Assembly (NCBI GenBank): GCA_036508135.1
Contig: DATCHW010000020.1
Span: 1-64,000 of the forward strand
Direction of reading: 5' to 3'
Length of the DNA stretch: 64,000 bases
Source: DATCHW01 sp036508135
GTDB taxonomy: Bacteria; Bacteroidota; Ignavibacteria; Tepidaquicellales; Tepidaquicellaceae
This document shows positions 8,797-17,478 of this stretch, piece by piece. The notes under the pieces were generated by a model. The model worked only from the letters and a program-made list of their open reading frames with translations. It had not been told where the DNA came from and searched no databases. How positions within the stretch are numbered: position 1 is the stretch's first letter; each line of letters opens with the position of its first letter. The translations under genes and the position numbers were made by a program.

Positions 8797-11168
8797 ATCT
8801 TAGGGATTTTTGTGATGATCGAGTTTCGTTTGTTTGGAGCAAGTAAATTGAAATCTAAAGCCGTAACATATCCGTCTAAATTGAAATCTGAAATTTTATA
8901 TCCGGAAATTCCATTATTGCTGTCTTCTTCATAAATATTAAAGTCGTTTGCATTAATTTTCCCGTCAAAATTTGCATCACCGGAATACATCCCGTACAGC
9001 CCGCTCTTTAGAAGTTTCGCATCGTTTCCGTAATACTTGTCAAGCCCTGTTGTGAAGTCATATAATACACCCTCTGTTGTTATTGTAACTGGATTAGCAC
9101 TCATTACTGCAATGTGATTTCTTTGCCTGATTACTATGTAATAACTGCCGGTCAATATTTTTGGATCTAATCTGACTAATGAATCTCCGCTTAAGTTCAA
9201 TAATTTTCCGTCATTCCTAAGTAAGCATATTACTGTATCTAAAGATTTTTTTGTTTGGTCAAGGATTTCAACGCATATCCAGTCAACAATATTTGCACTA
9301 TTGTTCCAAAAAGACAGCATAACCGAATCGCCTGGTTGTGCTATAAATGTAAATTTTGTATTCTTATTGCTATATTCTGTATTCGGAGATGCCGGCAGGA
9401 TTGTATGCTGCTTTAATGCGGACTTCATAGAGTCTGTTCCTTTTGCATAAGCACCGCTTAAAAATATCTTTATATTTAATGCAAGCATTGGTAATTCCTG
9501 ATAGTCATGATAATAATATGAAACGTGCAGATTAGAGTATGTTCTGAATGTTGGGCTGAACTGAGATCCTGCATAAACCGGTCGAGCAGTTCCTGAAAAT
9601 CCTGAATCCAGATATTGAATGTATTCACCGTTTATATTTGTATAACACCCTGCTCCGGGAAATCCTTCCATTTTTACATTCTGAATCGGCTCTCCGTTTT
9701 GTTTATAAGCGATACCTGCTACCGTAAATCCCGCATTGATTTGTACCGACTGGTTTAAATTTATTTTACTGAATGCGTAATATCCATTCTTCATATCCCA
9801 TCCGGACTTAGTTGCATTTACATATCCGGACCAGCCTTCAAAAACTGTTGCGCTGAAATATCCAGAAGTATCTGTTACGGGCTGACCGTCTAATCCTGTC
9901 AATTTTACTCCCCAAACTCCTTTTAGTCCGGTCGGTGATTTTGCGTAACCGGAAACTGTAAAAGTATTTTTTGCTATCAAGTAATTTGTTACCGTTCCAT
10001 TATTTACGTTGCTGTAAACTGACATGGAAGGGCTGAGTGTAAATCCGGGTTTTGATGCTGTAACTGTACCGCTCCATCCCGCAGATACTTCTGTTTCATA
10101 ATAGCCTTTGTAATCTGTTACTACTGAAGTTGGAAATCCGATTAATTTTACTCCGCTAATTCCGTTTTTTGATTGAGTGGAAGTAATTGTTCCGTTTATT
10201 CTGAAATTATTTGTATTATTTATTATTATCTTTGCCGCGTCATATTTACTGACGGTGTTGTTTGAAGTATTGTTGTCTCCTGAAATTATTACTCCTACCC
10301 AGTAAGTTCCGGCTTCTTTCCCGATTGCAGGAAGGTTCACTTTTTGACTGAGGATTACAGAAGATTTTGCAGTAAAACTTTTTGTGTAATTATATGTCGC
10401 TATTAAACTATCGCTCGTAGTTATTATTGAATCCTGAGATATATAAATGCCTGCTGTGATGTTAGCATTACTGACGGATGCACTTGAATAATTTAAAACT
10501 GTAAAGTTTATACTATCCGGTTGATTCCCTTTCTTTAATATTTTCGGAAATACTTCGGTGTAAAGAGGAATCATATCAAATTCAGATGGTGTATTTCTTT
10601 GTATAATTTTATTTATCCCGTCAAATTTCTGCGGTGTGATTCTGTTAAACTTTATTCCTGATGTAAGTAATATACCGTATGTAACATTGCTTGTGCCAAC
10701 TTTTGTATATGCCGGACTTCCGCTCATCCCCGATATTCCCTGACGGAAAGAATAAATGTAGTCAGTTAATGCAAAATCAAAAATTCCTTTCCAGTTATAG
10801 AGTAAACTTGCATCATACAGTCCTGAATTGGGGTAACTAGGATTTAAAAAAGTATTATTTGTGATAAAAAAATTGTTGTCGTTATTATATCCATAACCTG
10901 CCCACCCTACCAGCGCTCCGATAGGTCTGTCAAGTTTGATGATTGAAATGTCAGTAGATGAACCCACTGAAAAATCGGAAAGTTTATAAAGAAGTTCCGG
11001 TTTACAATATCCGAACGGAGAATCGTTTAACGCATATGCAGGTATGATAGACGTGTTGTTCACGAAATAAGGGGAAAAGTCCACAACATGACCTGCGGTT
11101 AAAATGTGATAAGGATCAATTAAGACTCCGGTCACACACCACCACCAATTTGGACTACGATTCTCCAC
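8793..11168 (-). CDS. Trypsin-like protease with CARDB-like, repeated beta and dockerin domains (main part of a frameshifted gene)
   Basis: The frame supplies most of a chymotrypsin-fold protease: HILTAGHVVDF (His), SSTDISIIKLDRPIG (Asp) and QGISGMSGSPAYT (Ser) keep the triad. A CARDB-like beta module follows, then three carboxypeptidase-regulatory/peptidase-associated repeats (each with a GVKLxGx...GYYxxxVxxGWSG pattern, ~340-520). The C-terminus holds a dockerin type I pair, GDANFDGKINANDFNIY and SDFNLDGYVTALDFNLL. The first ATG of this frame is not the true start. The signal peptide and first strands are in the other frame (11132-11449), so the whole gene spans 8793-11449. It overlaps the cohesin-like gene by ATGA. 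Confidence 0.8.
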   Translation of the reverse strand: MENRSPNWWWCVTGVLIDPYHILTAGHVVDFSPYFVNNTSIIPAYALNDSPFGYCKPELLYKLSDFSVGSSTDISIIKLDRPIGALVGWAGYGYNNDNNFFITNNTFLNPSYPNSGLYDASLLYNWKGIFDFALTDYIYSFRQGISGMSGSPAYTKVGTSNVTYGILLTSGIKFNRITPQKFDGINKIIQRNTPSEFDMIPLYTEVFPKILKKGNQPDSINFTVLNYSSASVSNANITAGIYISQDSIITTSDSLIATYNYTKSFTAKSSVILSQKVNLPAIGKEAGTYWVGVIISGDNNTSNNTVSKYDAAKIIINNTNNFRINGTITSTQSKNGISGVKLIGFPTSVVTDYKGYYETEVSAGWSGTVTASKPGFTLSPSMSVYSNVNNGTVTNYLIAKNTFTVSGYAKSPTGLKGVWGVKLTGLDGQPVTDTSGYFSATVFEGWSGYVNATKSGWDMKNGYYAFSKINLNQSVQINAGFTVAGIAYKQNGEPIQNVKMEGFPGAGCYTNINGEYIQYLDSGFSGTARPVYAGSQFSPTFRTYSNLHVSYYYHDYQELPMLALNIKIFLSGAYAKGTDSMKSALKQHTILPASPNTEYSNKNTKFTFIAQPGDSVMLSFWNNSANIVDWICVEILDQTKKSLDTVICLLRNDGKLLNLSGDSLVRLDPKILTGSYYIVIRQRNHIAVMSANPVTITTEGVLYDFTTGLDKYYGNDAKLLKSGLYGMYSGDANFDGKINANDFNIYEEDSNNGISGYKISDFNLDGYVTALDFNLLAPNKRNSIITKIPKI

Positions 11169-11449
11169 GGATAAGAACTTGGATCGTTTACTATATTAAG
11201 GGGAAAAAATGAACTACCGGTATCAGAACCGGTATTGCTAACTAAAACACCTTGATTGCCACTTGTATTTGCCGAAGATCCTGTACTAATTACAGAAAAC
11301 AGTATAGAAGTTGTTGATCCGTTCAAATAATTGTACTCAAGATACGTTTGAGAGTCTAATTTTGAGACAAAACAAAAATTGAAGACAATAAAGAACCAAA
11401 CAATAGTTTTTTCAATATTTATCTTCAATTTTTTGTTTTCTTTTCTCAT
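11132..11449 (-). pseudogene. 5' fragment (signal peptide and first protease strands) of the frameshifted trypsin/dockerin gene
   Basis: 105 aa: an N-terminal hydrophobic segment (TIVWFFIVFNFCFVSKLDSQ) suits a signal peptide. The end, SSYPWRIVVQIGGG, is the opening of a trypsin domain. The frame then reads GTG TGA and stops. The continuation CVTGVLIDPYHILTAGH is in the frame one base back. Adding one base inside the GGTGGTGGTGTGTGACC stretch would fuse the two into QIGGGCVTGVLID, a normal protease sequence. The break is therefore a one-base loss (real or from assembly). I see no canonical slippery heptamer. Confidence 0.75.
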
Positions 11450-11652
11450 AATCTTTTAAGTATTAACTCTCTTTTCCATTATATATTGCAAAATCTGTGC
11501 CAATTTTTTGCTAAGAAAATATTGTCAAATTCGGGTATGAGGCATAAAATCGTCTCAATATGAGATTTTATGCTTCAAAATGAGAAAAATATATGATTAC
11601 TATAGAATAACAATCTGATTTCAACTGTATTTTTTTATTTCTTTCCATATCA

Positions 11653-11682
11653 TTTTACGAATCGAGATTCGTAAAGAGGAGC
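11653..11682. repeat. Short form of a TTTACGAAT...ATTCGTAAAGAGG palindromic repeat
   Basis: TTTACGAAT and ATTCGTAAA face each other with a four-base spacer, followed by GAGG. The same termini, including the flanking GAGATTCGTAAAGAGG, bound a longer element at 13432-13490, so this is a two-member family in the window. Function unknown. Confidence 0.6.
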
Positions 11683-11713
11683 GGAATGATGTCCCCCCTA
11701 CGGGGCAGGGCTG

Positions 11714-12289
11714 TTAAGTTCTGTATAAAATTTTTATTAAAACATTCACATTGCTGGCAAAAAATATCGAAGCATGTTTAATAGATTCATAACCATTACC
11801 TCTAAAAATATTAATTGCTATATTTCGCATTACTGACATATTCCTTGAAGCAAATCCTTTTTTATGTTTTGTACTATCTTCTTTTTGTATCACGTCTTTT
11901 ACCCAATGTAATTTGTTCTCAATGAACCAATGTCCTCTTATTCCTGTGGCAAATTCTGAAGAATCATTCGACTCCACACTACTTATATAATAGCTGTGTG
12001 TCTCATGAGAAATCTTCGAACTTTTAAAATCCCTCTCAATGTGAATAATTCTTTTTATTCCTTCCCAATCTTCAGGTATTTTTGATGTTGGTAAATAGAC
12101 CTCTGTCTTACGTCTTTCTTCTCTTCCACGATTAATTTCTTTTTCTTGTATTATTGATACCGCTTTGGTTGTTTCTGCAATATGCTTTATTGCGTTGAGT
12201 AGTCTTGATGTGTTACCTTTAACTTTTACTAAAAAATTATTTCCACTGTCCAATATTAGTTTTAAAGTTTTTTTTACAATGCAATGCAT
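11714..12289 (-). CDS. ISAs1-family transposase, C-terminal part (second frame)
   Basis: This frame continues the DDE transposase after the frame break. It starts within LDALHC and runs KKTLKLILDSGNNFLVKVKGN, ends with the IENKLHWVKDVIQKEDSTK block that carries the catalytic Glu/Asp, and finishes with GFASRNMSVMRNIAINIFR. It is in the +1 frame relative to the N-terminal part. The ATG assigned to it is artificial, since that triplet encodes part of DALHC in the other frame. The element is either inactive or depends on slippage at the A8 tract. Confidence 0.8.
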   Translation of the reverse strand: MHCIVKKTLKLILDSGNNFLVKVKGNTSRLLNAIKHIAETTKAVSIIQEKEINRGREERRKTEVYLPTSKIPEDWEGIKRIIHIERDFKSSKISHETHSYYISSVESNDSSEFATGIRGHWFIENKLHWVKDVIQKEDSTKHKKGFASRNMSVMRNIAINIFRGNGYESIKHASIFFASNVNVLIKILYRT

Positions 12290-12806
12290 CTAAAGTTATT
12301 ATAACGTCTTTGAGATCTAAAATTTCTATAAGCTGTTGTACTACTGAAACCTCGCTTACTTTTTTGTGCTCATAAGCAGATGATTTTATTACTTGACCTC
12401 TTTTCTGGGTAAATACACTTACTAAACTAACAAAATTTTGATAAGATGTGTGACATTCTTCGACTGTAGATTTTATTGATTTACCATCTATGCTAACCCA
12501 ATCATTTTTTTCTATCTTTACATATGTTGATGCCCATTGATAAAATGCCTGATTCAGTGCATCAAAATCTACATGCATTATTATTTCTCTTATCGTTACA
12601 TGAGATGGCATACGATAATGTTTTATTTTTAATCTTCTCCTTAATTCTTTTTGATTCGCTGTTGCGAATGTATAGATTTCTCTATATCCATATCGCCCAC
12701 TCATTATACCCATAATTATAATAAGTAACATTGATGTTAAATTGAATCTTTGACCTTGTTTTCGACGAAAATCTTTAATCTGATTTAAACATTCAATTAA
12801 ATTCAT
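12237..12806 (-). CDS. ISAs1-family transposase, N-terminal part (first frame)
   Basis: 189 aa beginning MNLIECLNQIKDFRRKQGQR, with the family N-terminal region (MLLIIIMGIMSGRYGYREI) and the first DDE aspartate in WVSIDGKSIKST (~residues 112-123). The second aspartate lies in VIITLDALHC. After the eight-adenine tract the frame runs into unrelated NFKTNIGQWK and stops. Removing one A (A8 to A7) restores LDALHCKKTLKLIL, the normal family sequence. This makes homopolymer slippage, a frameshift mutation or an assembly error equally possible. Confidence 0.8.
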   Translation of the reverse strand: MNLIECLNQIKDFRRKQGQRFNLTSMLLIIIMGIMSGRYGYREIYTFATANQKELRRRLKIKHYRMPSHVTIREIIMHVDFDALNQAFYQWASTYVKIEKNDWVSIDGKSIKSTVEECHTSYQNFVSLVSVFTQKRGQVIKSSAYEHKKVSEVSVVQQLIEILDLKDVIITLDALHCKKNFKTNIGQWK

Positions 12807-13063
12807 GGCGTTTTTATGTAATTTATCGGTTTTTATTGATATTATCAGTAGAACTTAACAGCCCTGCCCCGTAGGGGTGGAATATTCAGAAACAATTATT
12901 AATTGTCAGGGTTTGTGTCCGGTTGAAACTATTGAAAGACTCTATGTGTTCTAAATAGAAATCCTCCAAAAAGACGGAGGGCAGGCTGTAAAATTTAAAA
13001 CATAATAGAATAAAATTAAATTTTAATCATATTTTAATAAATAAACAAAAAACTTAAAAAAAC

Positions 13064-13072
13064 TGAAAGGGG
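13064..13072 (+). promoter_or_regulatory. Ribosome binding site that decides the zinc-ribbon start
   Basis: TGAAAGGGG ends seven bases before the ATG at 13080. The upstream TTG at 13074 is too close to the site, so ATG 13080 is the better start. Confidence 0.55.
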
Positions 13073-13079
13073 ATTGAAA

Positions 13080-13304
13080 ATGACAAAATTATGGGAATGC
13101 TGGGATTGCGGGCATATTTTCGAACAGGAAAATAGACCTCATCTCTGTCCAAAATGTCTTAATGTTCATATGATGAACAAAGACGCATTCTTCATTGAAT
13201 TACCCTTGACCCGGAAACCAAAAAAGGATTTTGCCGAAAATCAGGAAATCAAAATGTATCAATCTTATAAAGTTGACCGGAGTTCAAACACTAAACGCCA
13301 ATAA
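13080..13304 (+). CDS. Small zinc-ribbon (rubredoxin-like) protein
   Basis: About 74 aa. Two knuckles, CWDCGHIF and CPKCLNVH, give the CxxC...CxxC set for one zinc (or iron) ion within the first 35 residues. The C-terminal half is polar and charged without a fold I recognise. It resembles rubrerythrin-type rubredoxin or general zinc-ribbon small proteins; no function can be assigned. It has a clear RBS and its own strong terminator, so it is likely a genuine expressed gene. It stands alone between the IS and a decayed region. Confidence 0.72.
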   Translation: MTKLWECWDCGHIFEQENRPHLCPKCLNVHMMNKDAFFIELPLTRKPKKDFAENQEIKMYQSYKVDRSSNTKRQ

Positions 13305-13333
13305 TTTTGATAACGTTTATTAAAATACATAAA

Positions 13334-13400
13334 AAACTCATCAGGTGAATTACCAACATTACCGCTTGATATTCACCAGATGAGTTTACTTTTTCTTTTG
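13334..13400 (+). terminator. Strong intrinsic terminator after zinc-ribbon gene
   Basis: A 17-base stem (13334-13350 with 13371-13387) has a single A:A mismatch. It reads AAACTCATC...GGTGAAT against its complement and is followed by ACTTTTTCTTTT. It lies 30 bases after the stop. Confidence 0.9.
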
Positions 13401-13431
13401 CCTGTTTGCTTTTAAAGTAAACATTAAACTT

Positions 13432-13490
13432 TACGAATTCCCGAGGGCTTCTCGATGTTCGGGACAAGCAAGGAGATTCGTAAAGAGGGG
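13432..13490. repeat. Long form of the TTTACGAAT...ATTCGTAAAG inverted-repeat element
   Basis: CTTTACGAAT and ATTCGTAAAG bound a ~57-base palindromic segment whose interior has CCCGAGGGCTTCTCGATGTT and CGGGAC. The termini match the short copy at 11653-11682. It looks like a miniature non-coding repeat element. Confidence 0.6.
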
Positions 13491-13548
13491 GTAAAAAAGC
13501 AATGCTTGTGAAATAAATTAATAATTATTTAAATCATTTCCTTCCTTC

Positions 13549-13625
13549 AATAGGGCTGATATACATTAATGCCGGGTTTTACCTCATTTAGCCCGGCATT
13601 ATTTAAATATCCAAATCTCAATTTT
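13549..13625 (+). repeat. ~77-bp direct repeat, copy 1 (contains a GCCGGG/CCCGGC hairpin)
   Basis: Starts AATAGGGCTGATATACATTA and continues with AATGCCGGG...CCCGGCATT. A near-identical copy in the same orientation lies at 17901-17978. Between the copies is the beta-helix T9SS gene. The hairpin followed by ATTTAAATAT could act as a weak terminator. Confidence 0.85.
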
Positions 13626-13765
13626 CACTGCTGTTTAAAATAAAAAAAGAACTATTAAAAATCGTTAAATATCATATTCAATTATAAATTTCTATGCACT
13701 TTTTCAATTTGTAGAAAACAATCCCCCAACAAAGATTTATTTCCCTGACTTAAGTCCAAGATAAG

Positions 13766-13890
13766 TTAATCTCCGGCATTGTATCGGTATGAAACAAATT
13801 TTTGTGAGTTTATTTCGAATTTGTTGAGCCCTGTACTGAGCGTTCCTATCCAAATATTCCCGGACTCATCTGTACAAACTGAATTAATTG
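13766..13890 (-). pseudogene. Reg_prop-type beta-propeller fragment (two-component sensor remnant)
   Basis: The minus strand encodes TINSVCTDESGNIWIGTLST and continues GLNKFEINSQKFVSYRYNAGD before a stop. GNIWIGT...GLNKF is the repeat signature of the two-component-regulator propeller found in hybrid sensor kinases of Bacteroidota-like bacteria. Only about one blade (~40 codons) remains and no start is present. I read it as a decayed gene fragment. Confidence 0.6.
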
Positions 13891-13899
13891 TTTTCTTTA

Positions 13900-14224
13900 A
13901 TATTAAATATAACAAATGAAATCATAATTCATCCCCTGAAAAGTTTCCTTAAAAATCTAAATTTATAAATTACAATTTTAAAAACAGTTGTAGAAAAAAT
14001 CATTTTTTACTTCATTCATTCCAAATACAAACCGCTTATTCCGCCTAACAGCCTGATTTTGAATCCTTGTATGAATCTATTGGCATCTTTCTTATTTTAA
14101 CAAAGAAACAAGTTAAGTTTTTAAATTTGTAAGAACAGTAATTCCTAAATAAAACTGAATTGTTAACTTTATTACAAATTTCGTAGAGTAAAAATAATTT
14201 AGTAAACAAAATAATATTATTACT
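13900..14224. other. Intergenic region upstream of beta-helix T9SS gene
   Basis: AT-rich sequence with no complete gene. A minus-strand stretch at about 14030-14100 reads like coding sequence (RFIQGFKIRLLGGISGLYLE) but has no start and no recognisable family. It may be another decayed fragment. The promoter of the downstream gene should lie in the last ~100 bases, but I cannot pinpoint it. Confidence 0.4.
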
Positions 14225-17200
14225 ATGAAAGCATTAAATATTTTCTTCTTATCTTTATTATTATTTACACAATATGCATCGGCGGGTTTACCCGGACAAA
14301 ATTTTATTCCTCAAAATCCTTATGATTTGAATCCTCCGGTAATAATATATACTCCGCTTTTTAATACAAATAGTACAGCAGGCAGAACACTTACCGCTTT
14401 GATTACAGATATAGATGGAGTGCCGGTTTCAGGTATAGGTTTACCTGTATTATACTGGAAAATAAATTCCGGCAGCTGGCAGTCCGCAATAGGTTCCTTT
14501 GTTAGTGGAAATGATTATCAATTTACGTTTGGAAGCGGTGTAGTAGTTGCTGATGTTGTATACTATTATATAGTTGCCCAGGATATGGCTTCAACACCAA
14601 ATGTAGGAGCATTTCCTTCCGGGGGGGCAGGGGGGTTTTCTCCAGATCCACCCGCAGCAGCGACTCCACCGGCATTTCCAAGCAATTATACGGTCACTTA
14701 TTTTCCTCTAAGCGGAGATTATACTGTGGGTACCGCAGCATTCAACAAGATTACCGGCAAACACATTTATTTTGAAAAAACAGTTAAGAAAGTAATAAAA
14801 AATGTGGATGTACAAGAACCTGATAAATTAAATGGGGGTTTGATTAAATTGAAACAAAAACTTATGGAAGTGGAAGAAGTTGAATGGATACCTATGGAAA
14901 ATAGAAAAAAATATTATGGTAAACTTTACGTATTAAAATCAGAGCATCCGGAATATAATTTTCCAATGAATGTTAATGGCGTCTATGCCACTCTTTCATT
15001 AGCAGTTGATGAATTAAATTTTCGGGGAATTAGCGGGGCTACAAGATTCTTATTAGTTGATGCTTCTTATACTACAGGAGAAACATATCCGATTGTTATT
15101 AATATAGCAAACGATAATTTGCCGACTTCTTCAAATACAGTTACCATAAAACCTACCGGAGTTAATACTACTATAACGTCAGATGCCGGGGTAGGTCCGG
15201 TATTGAGAATTCTAAGCGATTATATTACGATTGACGGTTCATACACAATTAACGGAACGACAAGAGATTTAACCATAACTAATAATTCTCCATCCGGTTC
15301 GCAGGCAATACAATTTATTTCCCGGGGAACAACACCCGTAACAGGTTCCGTTGTGAAAAATTGCATTCTGATAAACAAAGACAATACAACTTCAGCATTA
15401 ATAGTTACAAATTTCAGCGTCTTGGGAGGTTATTTCAGTAATATTACAATTCAAAATAATAGTTTTCAGAATGCCTGGTACGGTATATACTGTCGAGGAG
15501 TGACAGGAAATGCAAGCGGCTTAAACATTATTGGTAATGATTTGAACTCTTCTACAAACCCGATACGTCAATATGGAATATATGTCGATGGATTTGACGG
15601 TGTTGACGTAAGCGGAAATGATATAGCAAATTTTGATGGTACTACAGATGAAATTGATGATGGAATCTGGATTGGCGCCGGAACAAAGAATTCGGTAATC
15701 GAAAAAAACAAAATTTATAATTTGGGTTATACCGGAGTTAACGGCTATGGTGCTCAGGCAATTAAAGTACAAACAGGAGTAACTTCCGCAAATATTTCCG
15801 TGATTAATAATGCAATATACAACATTTATGGTTCAGGGTTTGATTATACTACTAATTTAGATAATAATCCAATGGGTATATATCTTCTTTCCATGCAATC
15901 GGGGATAAACGTATATAATAATTCAATTTATCTATATGGTAATACTTTGATTCAAAATTTGGCAATGTCCATCGGTATATGTATTGGAACGGGAACAGCA
16001 GCAGATATCAGAAATAATAATATAGTCAACAATTTAGGTTTGGGAGGTTTATATAGTTATGGCGCCTGTGCAATCTATGCCCAAACTGATAACACTCAAT
16101 TCACAGATATTAATTTTAATAATTATTATGTAAATCCTTCGGGAACAGGCGTAAAAGCAATCGGAAAATTATCTACTACTACAACAGCAACTGTAATTAC
16201 AGATTGGTCTGCTGCAACAGGTAAAGATCAGTTTTCCGTCAGCGCTGACCCCGGATTTACATCATCAACTAATCTGCAACCTGATGTCAACAACGTCAAT
16301 TGCTGGAATATTAATGCCGGTGGTTTGCCTCTGAGCATTGTTACGGCTGATATCAATAATAATTCACGCAGTACATCTGTCATAAACGGTGCCGGTGATA
16401 TTGGTGCTTATGAGTTTACTCCCGTTGTGTCCGCAGGAAATTTAACTGTTTCCGGAAGTATTATCGATAGTGGAACAACGAATATAATATTTGCCGGCAT
16501 TACACTCGCTTCTATTACCTGGCATGCAAATGGTGGAACCCTGCCTACATCCGTCACCGCTGTATTTCAGCCGGGTGTAAATCCCTCGAATGTAATTTCG
16601 GGGAGTCAATTTGCAAATGAGAATTTTGCAATATCTGTACTCGGTGGCAGCGGATATCTTTATAATATCTTCTATAAATATAATTTAGCAAGACAAGGGA
16701 CAATAGTTTCGGAAAGTTTATACAGAATTGCCGAATATTCCGGTTCTGCCTGGACTCAATATCCTTCCATCCCGAATACAAATACTAAAACGATAACCGA
16801 TACAAATTTAAATACTTTTGCAACTTATACTTTCAGTGACGGAAGTGCTCCGCTGCCTGTTCAGATTTCTTCTTTTACTTCTAATGTGATTTCAAGAGAT
16901 GTGAAACTCAACTGGACAACGGCTTCGGAATTGAATAACGCAGGATTTGAGATTCTTCGCTCCGCTCAAAATGACAATTGGGTGAAAGTTGGATATGTAA
17001 ACGGCAACGGTACAAAAACAACACCGACAAACTATTCATTCGAAGATAAAAATCTGAATACAGGTAAATACAAATACCGCCTGAAACAAATAGATTATAA
17101 CGGCAACTTTGAATATCATAACCTTTCAAATATTGTCGAAATAGGTGTACCGAATAAATATGATATATCACAGAATTACCCGAATCCGTTCAATCCAACT

Positions 17201-17428
17201 GCGAAGATAGATTTTGAATTACCGTTTGATAGCAGGGTATCAATTAAACTCTATGATATGAATGGACGTGAAATGTTAACACTCGCTAATGAACAAAGAT
17301 CTGCCGGTTATTACATGGTTCAGATGAACGGTAATAATCTCTCGTCCGGAACATATTTTTACAGGATCATAGCCGAAGGAAACGGACAGAAATTTGTAAT
17401 GACAAAGAAAGCAATGCTGATAAAATAG
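14225..17428 (+). CDS. Large T9SS-secreted protein with right-handed beta-helix
   Basis: 1067 aa. The signal peptide is residues 1-20 (IFFLSLLLFTQYASA). Residues ~45-180 look like an Ig-like beta domain. Residues ~240-650 carry repeated short strands of the parallel beta-helix/pectate-lyase type, e.g. NITIQNNSFQNAWYGIYCRG, GLNIIGNDLNSS, GVDVSGNDIANFDG and NSVIEKNKIYNLG. An FN3-like module (PVQISSFTSNVISRDVKLNW) and the sorting domain SQNYPNPFNPTAKIDFELP close the protein. Such proteins are usually surface adhesins or polysaccharide binders/lyases. No catalytic set is evident, so the substrate is open. It is a single gene between two direct repeats. Confidence 0.9.
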   Translation: MKALNIFFLSLLLFTQYASAGLPGQNFIPQNPYDLNPPVIIYTPLFNTNSTAGRTLTALITDIDGVPVSGIGLPVLYWKINSGSWQSAIGSFVSGNDYQFTFGSGVVVADVVYYYIVAQDMASTPNVGAFPSGGAGGFSPDPPAAATPPAFPSNYTVTYFPLSGDYTVGTAAFNKITGKHIYFEKTVKKVIKNVDVQEPDKLNGGLIKLKQKLMEVEEVEWIPMENRKKYYGKLYVLKSEHPEYNFPMNVNGVYATLSLAVDELNFRGISGATRFLLVDASYTTGETYPIVINIANDNLPTSSNTVTIKPTGVNTTITSDAGVGPVLRILSDYITIDGSYTINGTTRDLTITNNSPSGSQAIQFISRGTTPVTGSVVKNCILINKDNTTSALIVTNFSVLGGYFSNITIQNNSFQNAWYGIYCRGVTGNASGLNIIGNDLNSSTNPIRQYGIYVDGFDGVDVSGNDIANFDGTTDEIDDGIWIGAGTKNSVIEKNKIYNLGYTGVNGYGAQAIKVQTGVTSANISVINNAIYNIYGSGFDYTTNLDNNPMGIYLLSMQSGINVYNNSIYLYGNTLIQNLAMSIGICIGTGTAADIRNNNIVNNLGLGGLYSYGACAIYAQTDNTQFTDINFNNYYVNPSGTGVKAIGKLSTTTTATVITDWSAATGKDQFSVSADPGFTSSTNLQPDVNNVNCWNINAGGLPLSIVTADINNNSRSTSVINGAGDIGAYEFTPVVSAGNLTVSGSIIDSGTTNIIFAGITLASITWHANGGTLPTSVTAVFQPGVNPSNVISGSQFANENFAISVLGGSGYLYNIFYKYNLARQGTIVSESLYRIAEYSGSAWTQYPSIPNTNTKTITDTNLNTFATYTFSDGSAPLPVQISSFTSNVISRDVKLNWTTASELNNAGFEILRSAQNDNWVKVGYVNGNGTKTTPTNYSFEDKNLNTGKYKYRLKQIDYNGNFEYHNLSNIVEIGVPNKYDISQNYPNPFNPTAKIDFELPFDSRVSIKLYDMNGREMLTLANEQRSAGYYMVQMNGNNLSSGTYFYRIIAEGNGQKFVMTKKAMLIK

Positions 17429-17478
17429 GTAAATAGGTCCCGATTCACAGGTTCATCGGGATCTACGCTGCGCTTCGA

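Larger units (their letters stand above)
11706..12866 (-). mobile_element. ISAs1-type insertion sequence, ~1.16 kb, transposase split in two frames
   Basis: The terminal repeats CAGGGCTGTTAAGTTCT (11706-11722) and its reverse complement (12850-12866) are perfect and start with CAGGG, as is typical of the ISAs1 group as I recall it. The identity continues outward by 11 more bases (CCCCTACGGGG left, CCCCGTAGGGG right), making a 28-bp inverted repeat at 11695-11722 and 12850-12877. The outer 11 bases also match a repeat family found at 17550 and 17692, so they may be the target. No direct target duplication is evident. It inserted between the protease gene and the zinc-ribbon gene. Confidence 0.85.

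Noticed and set aside
11132..11168. Programmed -1 ribosomal frameshift in the protease gene
   Set aside because: The frame shift has the right sign, but no X-XXY-YYZ heptamer or downstream structure is evident; a one-base loss explains it equally well.
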